A stretch of 64,000 nucleotides of DNA, taken from Poritiphilus sp965212595. GTDB taxonomy: Bacteria; Bacteroidota; Bacteroidia; Flavobacteriales; Flavobacteriaceae. Under the pieces are notes generated by a model. The model was not told the DNA's origin. It was given only the letters and a program-made list of their open reading frames with translations, and did not search any database. Every line of letters starts with the position of its first letter. Position 1 is the first letter of the stretch. Below are positions 38,836 to 48,418 of the stretch, piece by piece. The stretch lies in contig CBDBVE010000018.1 of the NCBI GenBank assembly GCA_965212595.1, forward strand, positions 10,942 through 74,941. Reading direction: 5' to 3'. The position numbers were made by a program, and so were the translations under genes.

Positions 38836-40333
38836 TCAATCCTGAGATTCTCGCTCTAATTTGTTTCTAATATGAGTAATCGTCCAATAAAGAACTGCGT
38901 CCTTCTCTTGTAAAACCTCTTGAATGCTTGCCCTAATAGGGAAATCTGGTTGAACACCCTGCCCGGTATTGGGATACGAAACGTCTGTCTCGTAATGTAC
39001 CAGGCATATAAGGATCCTGTTTTTAGAGTAAGGGAGTGTCATAAAAGTTTGAATACCGCTTATATTGACTACAGGATTCCCCCCGGTTTCTTCACCAATA
39101 AACACCGCATCTTTTCTGTGTTCTTTTAAAACCCCTGCAACTTCACCTGTGGCCGAAAAAGACCAGCCATCGATAAGAACGTAAAGGTTCCCAGTAAATA
39201 CATTTTCCGAGGGTTTGCTAGGCTTGTCCTCAAAACCCTCACTTTTTTTTCATGGGGTAGACCCCGTTCTGAAGTTCGGATTCAAAGCTCTTTTTAAAGC
39301 TTGACCGGTTGAAAACGGAAAACTCATAGTATTCCGGGTTTGGCAGCTTTCTGGTAATGGCATGTACATTTTTATACAACTTGAAGTTGTTGTTGATCAA
39401 ATGACTAAGAAGTGCAAGTTGTGGTTTAACATCGCCGCCCTGGTTACCTCTTAGATCGAGAATCAAATGTTCTACGCCCTTCTTTTTTATCTCCTCAAAA
39501 GCCCAGCGCACAAAACTCTGATATTTCATGCCGTTAGTTCCTTTTACACCATTGCTGAAGAGCGTAATCTTTAAAATGGCAGTGTTCTGGAGGAATTCTA
39601 AGGAGAGGGGAGGTGCTCCTCTTTGCCACCAGGGTACTCTTTTGTAGTTATAACGATCTTGTAGTCTTTTGCGCTGCAATTCTTCCGTTAAACCCTTAAG
39701 CTGAACTGTTTTTTCTTCGCCTTCAGGAGTTGTGATCAGCAACTCAAAAGAAGTCGTAGGTCCGTAAAAGTGGGTGTAGAGGTATTTGTATTCGTCTGAA
39801 ACAATTTCACGGGGCCGGGTAAGATTATAGCCATCTTTAAACCAACGCTCTACCATATAATTGAAGACCTCTATAGCAGATTTTCCATTAATGCTATGAA
39901 CCACAGCACCTTCTGTAGTCTGAGTATTGTCTGACAAATTCCGATGCACGTACAATGTATCACTCTTAAAGTAAAGGTCTAAAGGCAATAGCGGAAATTC
40001 AGAAACTACCCGGTCTTCCCACTTAGAGGAGGGCACTAAAATGGTATGCCCGTTTCTAATTTTATTGGATAGGGGAGCAAGCAATCGAAAAAAATCAATA
40101 CTGCTCATATCTTTAGTAAGTTTTTCTCTGAGCTCTGCAAAGAAAGCATCCATTTCCTCCCTGGGCGTATAGGTATAAAGACTGGGTTGTGCTTTTTCCA
40201 GGTTGTTTTGAAGGATGCTGAGATCTTCAAGTAATTGTTGCTTGGGTAGCAGGGGCCCTTCGTTGACCTGAGCCATAGCAGTTAGGGCATAGAAAAAAAG
40301 AAGGATATAGGAGAACGCTTTCATAACAAACAA
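38836..40333 (-). pseudogene. S41 family peptidase with a frameshift at A8
   Basis: The first frame (39239-40333) codes a signal peptide (YILLFFYALTAMAQ), the N-terminal region and VEHLILDLRGNQGGDV, then stops after YPMKKK. The break is in eight A residues (T8 at 39243-39250 on the plus strand). With seven A the frame reads on as KKSEGFEDKPSKPSENVF, then LYVLIDGWSFSATGEVAGVL, which holds the likely catalytic Ser, VFIGEETGGNP and the C-terminus ending at 38836. The gene is thus whole apart from one base. A sequencing error, a real mutation or slippage at the A-tract are all possible. Confidence 0.85.
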
Positions 40334-40485
40334 AATTTGACAGAAAATAGCGGATTTACAGTTTACTGGAGTCCCGCTGGAGGAAATGGGACAGGTTTAA
40401 TTGCAAATTAAGGCAAATATAGCATCGCTGCTGGCATACGCATTTGAAGGATATATCTTATTTTTAGGCAGAGACAGTTCACCAA

Positions 40486-41775
40486 ATGAAAGCTACTTTT
40501 TTAAACCAATACAAGGTCCTGGGGTTCATAGCACTCTTTGGAGGCTTGAGTATAGTACACGCACAATCAAAAAAATACCAGGGGCAAGGCCCTACTCCTG
40601 TGGTACCTACGGTAACCAAACCCATACAAAAGCAATGGAAGGGCGACTACAGTTTTGATGACGGAACACTACTATTTTCGAACAACTTTGAAGGGGGGAG
40701 GCTTAACGGCATAGTACAAACCAATGATAGCACCTATACCGCACTGATCACCTCCGAGAATACACCGATAAACATAAGCCCGTGGTACGCTTTTACCGTT
40801 AAAAGTAGTAAAGAACGAACTATTGAGGTGGTATTAACCTATCAGGCAACGGCAAAACACCGCTATTACCCAAAATTAAGTACAGACCGTAAAACCTGGC
40901 GATCTCTAGATTCCGTTAACTACACCGAATATGAAAAGGGAGATGCAGATTTTGGTCCTGGTTCTCTTGCAGTAAAGGCCAAAATGCGGTTAAAAGTAGG
41001 TTCTCAACCCCTTTGGGTGGCCAGCCAGGAGTTGCAAACCTCTAAGGATGTAAGGCAATGGGCAGAAACACTTTCAGAAAAGGAGTATGTTACAAATGGA
41101 GTCATTGGCATGAGCAGAGAAGGAAGAGAACTACGAGCACTCACCATCGGAAAACCAAAGAAAAAACGTATGCTGATGGTCATTTCCAGGCAGCATCCAC
41201 CAGAAGTTACGGGCTATTTAGCGATGAAATCTTTTATAGAGACTATTGCGGGTAATAGTTTGATTGCCAAGAAGTTTCGTAAAAAATTTACCACCTATGC
41301 GGTACCCTTAATGAATCCGGATGGGGTAGATAATGGCCATTGGCGACACAATGCGGGTGGTATAGATCTCAACCGGGATTGGGAAGCCTTTGAACAACCT
41401 GAAACTACTGCCGTTAAGGAGTTTATGATGGAGCGGGTAGGGGAGACGGATGGAGATTTTTACTTCGGGATAGATTTTCATTCTACCTGGGATGATATTT
41501 ATTACACCTTAGCTGATACATTCAAAGGAAATATGCCAGGACTGGTCCCAAAATGGTTGGAAGCCGTAAAAGCAGAGTTAAATGGCTATGACCCTAACAT
41601 AAGGCCAAGCGATAAAGTAAACCCTACCATGGTTTCGAGAAACTATTTTTTCGCAGCCCATGGGGCAGAGGCCCTGGTATTTGAGATAGGCGACAATACG
41701 GACAGGGAGTTTATCAAGGAGAAGGGGAGGGTGAGTGCTGAAAAGTTGATGAAGCTGATGTTAGAGATGAAATGA
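40486..41775 (+). CDS. M14 zinc carboxypeptidase
   Basis: This 429-aa protein has an N-terminal hydrophobic segment (YKVLGFIALFGGLSIVHAQ), a signal peptide. Residues about 35-190 form a beta-rich leader domain. The catalytic domain shows zinc ligands in SRQHPPEVTGY (His, Glu) and FGIDFHSTWDD (His), NPDGVDNGHWRHNAGGIDLNRDW with the substrate Asn-Arg, and the general base Glu in ALVFEIGDNTD. It cleaves C-terminal residues or amides in the periplasm. Confidence 0.92.
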   Translation: MKATFLNQYKVLGFIALFGGLSIVHAQSKKYQGQGPTPVVPTVTKPIQKQWKGDYSFDDGTLLFSNNFEGGRLNGIVQTNDSTYTALITSENTPINISPWYAFTVKSSKERTIEVVLTYQATAKHRYYPKLSTDRKTWRSLDSVNYTEYEKGDADFGPGSLAVKAKMRLKVGSQPLWVASQELQTSKDVRQWAETLSEKEYVTNGVIGMSREGRELRALTIGKPKKKRMLMVISRQHPPEVTGYLAMKSFIETIAGNSLIAKKFRKKFTTYAVPLMNPDGVDNGHWRHNAGGIDLNRDWEAFEQPETTAVKEFMMERVGETDGDFYFGIDFHSTWDDIYYTLADTFKGNMPGLVPKWLEAVKAELNGYDPNIRPSDKVNPTMVSRNYFFAAHGAEALVFEIGDNTDREFIKEKGRVSAEKLMKLMLEMK

Positions 41776-42088
41776 AAACCGTCATTTATGGTTCTTAAAA
41801 AGACCAGACATCTTGTCTAAATATTAGAATAGGTATCGATTTCAAATACAAAATAGCAAAACCCAACGGGAAGCGCTATTTATGATAAAAAAAGGGAGCG
41901 ATAGTTGCGGCTCCCTTGATTTGGTACTTTTGAAAGTTATATGCTTCGCAAACTAGCCATTGCTGCGAGACACAGACGAAAGTTGTCAGGAGGGAGGGTT
42001 TTGTTGCCGAAGGTTTAGAAGCTATCGCCAACTAGATTTTACTTAAACCACTATAAAAGACGATTCGTTATGCGCAGACATAAGCGCT
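41776..42088. other. Intergenic, convergent genes
   Basis: Besides the hairpin at 41892-41917 I see nothing coding here. It separates the M14 gene from the cytochrome c gene. Confidence 0.5.
41887..41917 (-). terminator. Rho-independent terminator, minus strand
   Basis: AAGGGAGC at 41892-41899 and GCTCCCTT at 41910-41917 form a perfect 8-bp stem with a 10-nt loop; on the minus strand a run of T follows. It lies 172 bp after the cytochrome c gene. Confidence 0.7.
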
Positions 42089-42850
42089 TTAGTTTTCAAA
42101 ATAGGTGCTAAAGTCCTTAAGTTTAATTTTCAATTCAGACAGCTGTTTTTTGGCTTCTTCCAGTGAGGGTGTTGCCATTAAGCTGAACATATTATTTTCA
42201 ATTCCATAGACGAACGTATGGATTTGGTTAAATTTTTCCCCGGTATAGGCATCCTCTAACATCAATTTTTTTGCAGCGTTAAAAACTTCTCTGCCCAACT
42301 GATTGTATGCAGCGATATTGTTATCTGCTTCAAAATAATTTACCTTCTTAATGACCGTCTCCATCTCTTGTATGGATTCCGGTTTTAGTTTCCATTTTTC
42401 ACCATTATTCAGTTGTATGCCGTTGAATTGCATCATCTTCATTCTAATCTTTGGCGCCGTACCAAAGTCTATATCGAATAGGGTTTCTGCAATTAGGTAC
42501 AGTTCTTTTTCATCGTATATTAATTTCGGCATTAGTTGAAACTTTTTTATGGCACCTGGCATCAGGGCCTTTTCTTCGGAGGGTTGGTTAACAAAATCGA
42601 TCATGGCGGCTATAAAATCTTCTTTGTTCGTATATACCGGTTTGTAATGTTCCTGTATTCGTAACATGGGAGGAGCAATCATTTGATTCATTTTGGCCGG
42701 GTCTGGTTTTGGAAAATGGCAGATATAACATTTTTGGCTCATCAATGTATATCCTTCCGAGTTTGCTAATGCGGTTTCTAAGGTATCCTGTGCAGATGCA
42801 CTGCAGACGGTTGCAATTGCAAGTATACTAGCCAAAATAGTTTTTTTCAT
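42089..42850 (-). CDS. Monohaem cytochrome c-like protein
   Basis: This 253-aa protein has a signal peptide (ILASILAIATVCSASAQ). One haem site, CYICH, is at residues 41-45, and MPKL near residue 107 could supply the axial Met. The C-terminal half (about 150-253) is an uncommon helical domain with no second haem. It is probably a periplasmic electron carrier or sensor. A Crp/Fnr-type site lies 85 bp upstream, in the same arrangement as before the SQR-like gene. Confidence 0.75.
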   Translation of the reverse strand: MKKTILASILAIATVCSASAQDTLETALANSEGYTLMSQKCYICHFPKPDPAKMNQMIAPPMLRIQEHYKPVYTNKEDFIAAMIDFVNQPSEEKALMPGAIKKFQLMPKLIYDEKELYLIAETLFDIDFGTAPKIRMKMMQFNGIQLNNGEKWKLKPESIQEMETVIKKVNYFEADNNIAAYNQLGREVFNAAKKLMLEDAYTGEKFNQIHTFVYGIENNMFSLMATPSLEEAKKQLSELKIKLKDFSTYFEN

Positions 42851-42904
42851 AAGTATAGCATTGGGTTTCTAAATAATACCGCAAAGTGTTTTACGGCGAG
42901 CTAT

Positions 42905-42948
42905 TAAAACTATTCGGTTAACGTCTAACAAACAATGATACAAGTCAT
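42905..42948 (-). promoter_or_regulatory. Crp/Fnr-type site and promoter of cytochrome c gene
   Basis: Read on the minus strand: ATGACTTGTATCAT (42948-42935), 2 bases, TTTG, 16 bases, then TAGTTTTA (42912-42905). The palindrome ends 22 nt before the -7 box, a position that fits class II activation. The same layout occurs at 45588 and 51952. Confidence 0.65.
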
Positions 42949-42985
42949 ACTTTGATTTTATTCGACTTAAACCCAGGTATTCTGA

Positions 42986-44095
42986 CTATTCTTCCAATCG
43001 CGCTATAAAACCCCAATTGCTGTGCTGATTTCTCCCTAAATACCTAAAACCCTCACCAAAAAAAGGAGCATCACCTTCGGCAATTACGATAAGTTCATTG
43101 TTTCCTTTGTTTAGGGGTAGGTTAATGCTAAAGGTACCGTCGAAAACGCGTTCAAACTTTATCTTGTTGTTCTGGAAAAGCTCGGTTCCGTTCAAAACGA
43201 TACTGATCTTGCCCACATAATCAAAATAAAGCTTCTTATGAGTACTGTTCTCAACATATATGTCATTCTTGGCTACTAAAACGCCTTTAGGATATTCAAA
43301 AAACCTTGAAAAGTTAACATAGGGATCTTCTGGTACCCTGATCTCTTTCCAATTGTTTAGCTGGTTTGCTTTTTTTAGAAGATGTTGAAAGTAACTAGCG
43401 GTAGTATCGCTTGGAAACTGTTGGGAGATCTTCCATTTGGTAAGGAAGTTGGTTTTGGGTGCTTTTTTAATTTCTGCATTTTCCTCAGACAACGGTTGAT
43501 AGGTAATATTAGCAAAGTAGGAGGGACCAAAGAGGCCTCGGAGTAAGAGTTTTTCTCCACTCACCGTGTTTTCAAGAAGCGTGACATCCATTTTTGGTTC
43601 TTCCTGGCCGTTTACAAAAACTTTCAGGCGGTTTCCGCTAACCTCAAAAGCGGCATGGAACCACTCCAGGGATGCGATATCCGCCGTGGTTTCGTAAGTA
43701 GGATAGTTGTAAAAAACCCAACTTAAGGCACCGTTGTAAATCGGTATATATTGTATGGCTTCTCTGGTACCACCCAAGCCTGGTCTAAAATAAACATATT
43801 GATAGTTTAGTCCGTCTTTGACGTGAAACCCGAGTCCGGACATCACTTCTCCGGCTATATCCATTTCTATTCTGAAATTTTTCGCAGTTATTCCTTCAAG
43901 AATACAAAGCGATTGCAGTTTGCCATCGAGTTTTAACGCCTTTTTCCCTTTAAAAATGGTATCTATGTAGGCTACTTTTTCATTATTTTCGGAATAAATA
44001 GTAACCTGGTCGCGCTCAAAGATGCGTTGTTGTGCCGTAAGTAGGGTAGTGGTTAAGAAGGCAATAAATAGTAAATTTGTGTAACGTATTTTCAT
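42986..44095 (-). CDS. Exported LamG-like protein, unknown
   Basis: This 369-aa protein has a signal peptide (LLFIAFLTTTLLTAQQ). Residues about 25-200 are a concanavalin/laminin-G-like sandwich (SGLGFHVKDGLNYQYVYFRPG, ALSWVFYNYPTYETTADIASLEWFHAAFEVSGNRLKVFVNGQ). The C-terminal 150 residues are another beta-rich domain (VYVENSTHKKLYFDYVGKISIVLNGTELF). It probably binds carbohydrate. It is divergent from the next gene, 122 bp apart. Confidence 0.7.
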   Translation of the reverse strand: MKIRYTNLLFIAFLTTTLLTAQQRIFERDQVTIYSENNEKVAYIDTIFKGKKALKLDGKLQSLCILEGITAKNFRIEMDIAGEVMSGLGFHVKDGLNYQYVYFRPGLGGTREAIQYIPIYNGALSWVFYNYPTYETTADIASLEWFHAAFEVSGNRLKVFVNGQEEPKMDVTLLENTVSGEKLLLRGLFGPSYFANITYQPLSEENAEIKKAPKTNFLTKWKISQQFPSDTTASYFQHLLKKANQLNNWKEIRVPEDPYVNFSRFFEYPKGVLVAKNDIYVENSTHKKLYFDYVGKISIVLNGTELFQNNKIKFERVFDGTFSINLPLNKGNNELIVIAEGDAPFFGEGFRYLGRNQHSNWGFIARLEE

Positions 44096-44217
44096 TTTGA
44101 TTGTCTTTTTTTAAATCGATGAAAATGTAGCAATGGCAGGAGTCAGGACCGGATTATTTTTCGATTATTTTACAACCATTTTGCATTCATGGCTCCAAAC
44201 ACTTTTAGTAAAAGGAA

Positions 44218-45480
44218 ATGACAAATTCTGATTTTGAACTTTTAGAGGCGATCAAAAACGAAATTGCACGGCAATGTGGTCTTTTAGGGAATACCAATTG
44301 GTCTCAAAAAGATTATGATTTTCTTTCTTTTTACATTGAGGAGCAGGGAGGGTATCGCTTAAGTGTATCAACACTAAAAAGATTATGGAGTAAGCAATAT
44401 ACACGCTTACCGCATATATCAACGCTAGATGTGCTGGCCCGGGTTGCCTTTAAAGCAGACTGGCAAAGTCTTAAGGCAGAGCGTTTAAGCCATCGTGGCA
44501 GGAAGAAAAAGAGCGTACCAAAATTGAAGCGCTTGTGGAAGCCGATTGGCCTGTTGCTTGCTGTGATATTACCTTTGATATTGCTATTCGCAGCAGGGAT
44601 AAGGACGTTTGAAAAGAAAAAAAATCGTAGGGTAGAAGTAGACTTTTCTTTTAAGAAGACCTTAAGTAATGAACTCCCCAATACTGTGGTCTTCAATTAT
44701 GATATTGAAGGTTTAGAAGCAGAACGTTTCTATCTACAGCAGAGCTGGGATAAATCGCGAAGGGTTGAAATTTTTAAGGGGAGTACCGAACGTACAGACA
44801 TTTATTATATCCCAGGATATTTTACCGCCAAATTACTGGCAGACGAGCAGGTGATTAAGGAAATTCCGGTACACATTACCCATGAGGATTGGTTTATAGC
44901 AATGCGGCAACCTATGTCTAATATTGTCACCTTTGGGAAGGAACTTTGGGAGAAGCAAGACTATTTGGCCCTGAAGGCATCCACCATACAGACCAAGGGG
45001 ATAGACCTAAACCAGGAGTTTCAGCAGGCCTTCTATCAAGTCAGGGATTTTGGATTGCAAGGTGATAATTTTACGCATTCGGTGGCTTTTAGCATGGAGG
45101 CTTTAGAGGCTGTAGATTGCCCGCTGATTAGCATTCATGTTCAGGGCACAAGCGGTTATTACTGGGTCATGTTAGGAAATAAGGGATGCGGGGCCGAATT
45201 GGGAGTAAAGGTAGGCGAAAAGGAACATCACGGAAAGACCGAAGACCTAACCATGTTGGCTACCCAGATGTATCAATGGAACCGGGTTAAGTTGCAGACT
45301 GTAGATAAGCAGGTAAACCTAACTTTAAATGATACGCTGGTCTTCTCAACAGCTTACGAGGAATCTATTGGAGCGGTCATGGAGATCAGTTATTTTTTCA
45401 ATGGTATTGGAAAGATAGACGATGTACTACTTGCAAATAAAGAGAAAGAGGTTGTTTTCGCTGATAATTTTGATGACTAA
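44218..45480 (+). CDS. Transmembrane protein with N-terminal HTH-like and C-terminal LamG-like domains
   Basis: This 420-aa protein has a cytoplasmic part (1-100) with a helical, DNA-binding-like character (DYDFLSFYIEEQGGYRLSVSTLKRLWSKQYTRLPHISTLDVLARVAF), a basic stretch, one TM helix (about 112-130) and a periplasmic part. Residues 235-420 resemble a LamG sandwich (ESIGAVMEISYFFNGIGKIDDVLL). The layout suggests a one-component membrane sensor. I know no named family. Its partner may be the divergent LamG-like gene. Confidence 0.65.
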   Translation: MTNSDFELLEAIKNEIARQCGLLGNTNWSQKDYDFLSFYIEEQGGYRLSVSTLKRLWSKQYTRLPHISTLDVLARVAFKADWQSLKAERLSHRGRKKKSVPKLKRLWKPIGLLLAVILPLILLFAAGIRTFEKKKNRRVEVDFSFKKTLSNELPNTVVFNYDIEGLEAERFYLQQSWDKSRRVEIFKGSTERTDIYYIPGYFTAKLLADEQVIKEIPVHITHEDWFIAMRQPMSNIVTFGKELWEKQDYLALKASTIQTKGIDLNQEFQQAFYQVRDFGLQGDNFTHSVAFSMEALEAVDCPLISIHVQGTSGYYWVMLGNKGCGAELGVKVGEKEHHGKTEDLTMLATQMYQWNRVKLQTVDKQVNLTLNDTLVFSTAYEESIGAVMEISYFFNGIGKIDDVLLANKEKEVVFADNFDD

Positions 45481-45587
45481 GATGTTCAGGGATACTTAAA
45501 CCCTTCCTCACGTTCTCGATTTCTTGAAATCATCTATAACATTTTGATTTTCAATCATTTAATACAAGCAAAGGCTTTTAGGCTTAT

Positions 45588-45631
45588 GTGACTTTAGTCA
45601 CGTTTGGTGCAGCTGTTGTGTCGTACCTTTA
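45588..45631 (+). promoter_or_regulatory. Crp/Fnr-type site and promoter of SQR-like gene
   Basis: GTGACTTTAGTCAC (45588-45601), a perfect palindrome, is followed by G, TTTG (45603-45606), 17 bases, and TACCTTTA (45624-45631). The 22-nt distance from palindrome to -7 box is identical at 42905-42948 and 51909-51952. The start codon is 18 bp after the -7 box. Confidence 0.7.
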
Positions 45632-45649
45632 AGTATAAAACAAAAGGTT

Positions 45650-46852
45650 ATGACAACCACAGTAGTAATTGGCGGAAATTTCGCGGGAATGACCGCCGCA
45701 TTGGAAATTAAAAGAAAAGGTAAAAAAGACCATAGGGTAGTGGTCATCGACAAATCGCCATTATTCCTGTTTATACCTTCCCTGATTTGGGTGCCATTTG
45801 GCCGTAGAAAGGTAAAAGACATCTCCTTTAGGAAGGATGAAATTTTAAGGAAAAAAGGGGTGGACTTTATACAGGCCGAGGCGCTGAGTGTTGACGCTAA
45901 GAACAATTTTGTAAAGACCAGCAAAGGCAATTTTGAATACGATCATTTGGTGATTGCCACGGGGCCTAAGGTAGACTATGATGTGGCGCCTGGGGTAAAA
46001 GAGCATGCGCATTATATTGGAACCCCAAAAGGGGCCATGGACACCAAAAAAGCCTTGGAAGAGTTTAAGAAACGGCCTGGGCCCGTTGTAATTGGAGCCA
46101 CCCAAAATGCTGGCTGTATGGGGGCTGCCTATGAGTTTCTGTTCAATATTGAAAAATGGCTCCGGGAACAGAAGATTAGAAAAAAGGTGGATCTCTATTG
46201 GATTACCCCTGAGACCTATCTGGGCCATTTTGGTATAGATGGTATGCCCGGCGGAGAGACGATGTTGAAGTCCTTTATGAAGATGTTCAATATTAGGTAT
46301 AGGACGGAAGTAGCCGTAAAAAGGGTCACTGAAAAGAGCGTTGAGCTCAGTACCGGAGAGATCTTACCAAGCGAGTTTACGATGCTAATGCCGCCATTCT
46401 TTGGCGTTGACTTTGTGAGCAATTCTCCAGAACTACATCCTACATCTAACGGTTATGTACCCGTAGGAGAGGACTATAGGCATAAAACCTGGCCTAATAT
46501 CTGGGCCGCAGGTATCGCCGTACAGGTAGATCTACCATTTAAGCCCGGGAAAGTACCATTTTCGGGGCCTAAAACCGGATATCCGTCTGATGAAACCGGT
46601 AAGATTGTAGCCGAAAACATATTGCGCGTTACTAAGGGAAAAGAAAACCTTAGAAAAAAAGCCTGGGGCAAAATCCCCGGAATCTGTGTGATGGACGCCG
46701 GAAAAAAGGAAGTGATCATACTCAGCGATCATTTGTTTAAACCACGACGCTTTGCGATTATGATCCCTAATGTATTTTACGATTTCTCTAAAGTACTTTT
46801 TGAAAAATATTTCATGTGGAAAACCAGAAACGGTTATTCACAACTACCTTGA
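45650..46852 (+). CDS. Sulfide:quinone oxidoreductase-like flavoprotein
   Basis: This 400-aa protein has two FAD-binding Rossmann folds: GGNFAG (8-13) and ATGP (103-106). Cys156 (QNAGCMGAAYEF) and Cys346 (IPGICVMDAG) sit where SQRs carry their redox-active pair; the third Cys of some SQRs is absent. It would oxidise sulfide or a related sulfur compound and pass electrons to quinone at the membrane. The C-terminal MWKTRNGYSQLP is typical. It is followed by a terminator. Confidence 0.85.
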   Translation: MTTTVVIGGNFAGMTAALEIKRKGKKDHRVVVIDKSPLFLFIPSLIWVPFGRRKVKDISFRKDEILRKKGVDFIQAEALSVDAKNNFVKTSKGNFEYDHLVIATGPKVDYDVAPGVKEHAHYIGTPKGAMDTKKALEEFKKRPGPVVIGATQNAGCMGAAYEFLFNIEKWLREQKIRKKVDLYWITPETYLGHFGIDGMPGGETMLKSFMKMFNIRYRTEVAVKRVTEKSVELSTGEILPSEFTMLMPPFFGVDFVSNSPELHPTSNGYVPVGEDYRHKTWPNIWAAGIAVQVDLPFKPGKVPFSGPKTGYPSDETGKIVAENILRVTKGKENLRKKAWGKIPGICVMDAGKKEVIILSDHLFKPRRFAIMIPNVFYDFSKVLFEKYFMWKTRNGYSQLP

Positions 46853-46871
46853 TTGGTTTCATGATGATTGG

Positions 46872-46900
46872 AAAACCCACTTCGAAAGGAGTGGGTTTTT
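46872..46900 (+). terminator. Rho-independent terminator
   Basis: AAAACCCACT and AGTGGGTTTT form a perfect 10-bp stem with further pairing to a GAAA tetraloop, ending in T. It lies 20 bp after the SQR-like stop. Confidence 0.85.
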
Positions 46901-46995
46901 ACTTTAACCAAATTTGCAGCTATAGGGTGGATATACTGGTTATCAAAATATTCTATTTGACATAATATAAATTATGATTCAAATAGGGTTGTTAT

Positions 46996-47090
46996 GTAAA
47001 ACGGCGCATACCACCGTATTTGATATAATTGTAGATATAGTAACGCGTGAGTGTTCTATATCGTCAACAATTATGTCAAAGCCGTTTTAC
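46996..47090. repeat. 95-nt imperfect inverted repeat
   Basis: GTAAAACGGC (46996-47005) pairs with GCCGTTTTAC (47081-47090), TTTGATATAATTGT (47019-47032) with ACAATTATGTCAAA (47067-47080, one G:U), and ATATAG (47035-47040) with CTATAT (47056-47061). The left arm has 13 extra bases. TCAAAGCCGTTTTAC recurs at 50715-50729. Confidence 0.7.
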
Positions 47091-47562
47091 TGAAAGGTTT
47101 ATTGAATTTCGAAATCAATAATTTGTCGACCACATCATCTCGTATATTTTAAGTATCCCGAATAATCTACAAGGAATTTTATTTTAAACAATTCTCAGTC
47201 GCTTGGCCAACGCCATTTAAAAGCTAGCCTTTTAGATTCTTTCAAAATTCGCTTATTCGAGGAAAATCTCGCAAGATTTTTTTGTGGGTGATTCTCGCCG
47301 ACTTGCTACTGGAGCATAAAATTATTCTGTGAGATAATTTCTATACACTTGTTCTAATTTGTGAATAAAAAAATTCTGTTTGGAAATCTATTAAAATCAA
47401 AATGTTTAAATTTGAAAAGGTGTTTATGGTATGCCAGCTCGTTCGTGCAAAGATTTCATCCACCATACTAGATAATATAAACCCTCAAGGCTTATTATCC
47501 GACAAAAGTATACGAACGCACAACCTCTTGGATAATAATCTTTGAAATAAAAGGATTATATT

Positions 47563-48018
47563 ATGAATACTATTGATTTCTTTAAACTACAATCAAAAAA
47601 TTTACACAGAGATTTTAAAAGGAGAAAACCTGTCTCCGACAAACTGAACAATGCTTGGTTATATGAATATGAGCCAAAGTATTTTGATGTTCTATTGGTA
47701 ATGATCGATTTCAATCTTAATGAAGAAAAATTGACTTTAATGAAAGCCCAACACGTCATTGCGAAAATGACTGGGTTTGAAAAGTGGACAGTTTTGATTA
47801 AGGCTTCTGAAACTGATTTGAAAATTGCAAAAATTCTATACGAAAATCAACATATTGTTGATTTGCGAAGGTGGTTAGACTACATTGCTGATGCAGAAAG
47901 AATGAATCAAACGATTTTTGATTCAGAAACTAAATTGGCTATTTGTGAACAGGTTTTTGAAATGGGAGTTTTCGATGATAATGTTTTTTTTGATTGTTAC
48001 CTTTTAGATAAAAAATAG
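47563..48018 (+). CDS. Orphan 151-aa protein, unknown
   Basis: This protein starts MNTIDFFKLQSKNLHRDFKRRKP and has no signal peptide or TM helix. It is helical, with LMKAQHVIAKMTGFEKWTVLIKASE and a C-terminal SETKLAICEQVFEMG. It resembles small uncharacterised Bacteroidota proteins with the same opening, but I know no function. Base composition is more AT-rich than the genes before 47 kb. Confidence 0.7.
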   Translation: MNTIDFFKLQSKNLHRDFKRRKPVSDKLNNAWLYEYEPKYFDVLLVMIDFNLNEEKLTLMKAQHVIAKMTGFEKWTVLIKASETDLKIAKILYENQHIVDLRRWLDYIADAERMNQTIFDSETKLAICEQVFEMGVFDDNVFFDCYLLDKK

Positions 48019-48040
48019 GGATTAAAGAATTAAATATTCT

Positions 48041-48122
48041 CCTCTTTTTTTCTTGACCGTGCTACGCCATAGCGGCTACGCGAGGGCGGGTAAAAAAAGA
48101 AACAGGGCCAAGCGCTAAGAAA
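48041..48122 (+). repeat. Dispersed repeat, copy 1
   Basis: It matches 53035-53201, which is split by about 78 bases. Shared text includes CTTGACCRTGCTMCGC, GATAGCGGCY, TAAAAAAAGAAAC and AGGGCCRAGCGCTAAGAAA. A hairpin follows at once. Confidence 0.7.
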
Positions 48123-48146
48123 AGGTCTGGTAGACCTTTTTAGCGA
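48114..48146. repeat. Long hairpin at end of dispersed repeat
   Basis: AAAAGGTCT (48121-48129) and AGACCTTTT close on a GGT loop; the outer CGCTAA pairs with TTAGCG, with a 2-nt bulge. It could terminate transcription of the 151-aa gene. Confidence 0.6.
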
Positions 48147-48260
48147 AGGAGCCAGCCGGCGTGGTGGCGATCAGTCTCTATATTTTAGAAAACAATTGTA
48201 CACTTTAAATTATTTAGAACTCTAATTGAAAAGTGAGAACTCAATACCATTAAGTTCTCG

Positions 48261-48318
48261 CCCTCTAAAATATTATCACTCTACTCCCCTATTGTTTTGA
48301 CCGAATTTTTCTGAGGCG
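48261..48318 (+). repeat. 58-nt dispersed element, copy 1
   Basis: Ungapped alignment to 59513-59570 with about 47 identical bases; the longest shared run is ACTCCCCTATTG. Its end TTTTCTGAGGC is also shared. Confidence 0.6.
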
Positions 48319-48418
48319 AGGTAAGCATGCAAAACGCTTAATAATCTGACGTTTATAATATTTCATTCCAAAAATTAGAATAGTTAAATTAGCCTATATG
48401 TGAAGAAAATATTTATCC

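Larger units (their letters stand above)
46853..47562. other. Long AT-rich intergenic stretch, start of accessory section
   Basis: No gene is seen in 710 bp. It holds the terminator at 46872 and a 95-nt imperfect inverted repeat at 46996-47090. Composition is AT-rich. Confidence 0.6.
48019..48418. other. Intergenic, repeat-filled
   Basis: It contains the dispersed repeat, its hairpin and, at 48261-48318, a 58-nt element that also occurs at 59513-59570. No gene is seen. Confidence 0.5.
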
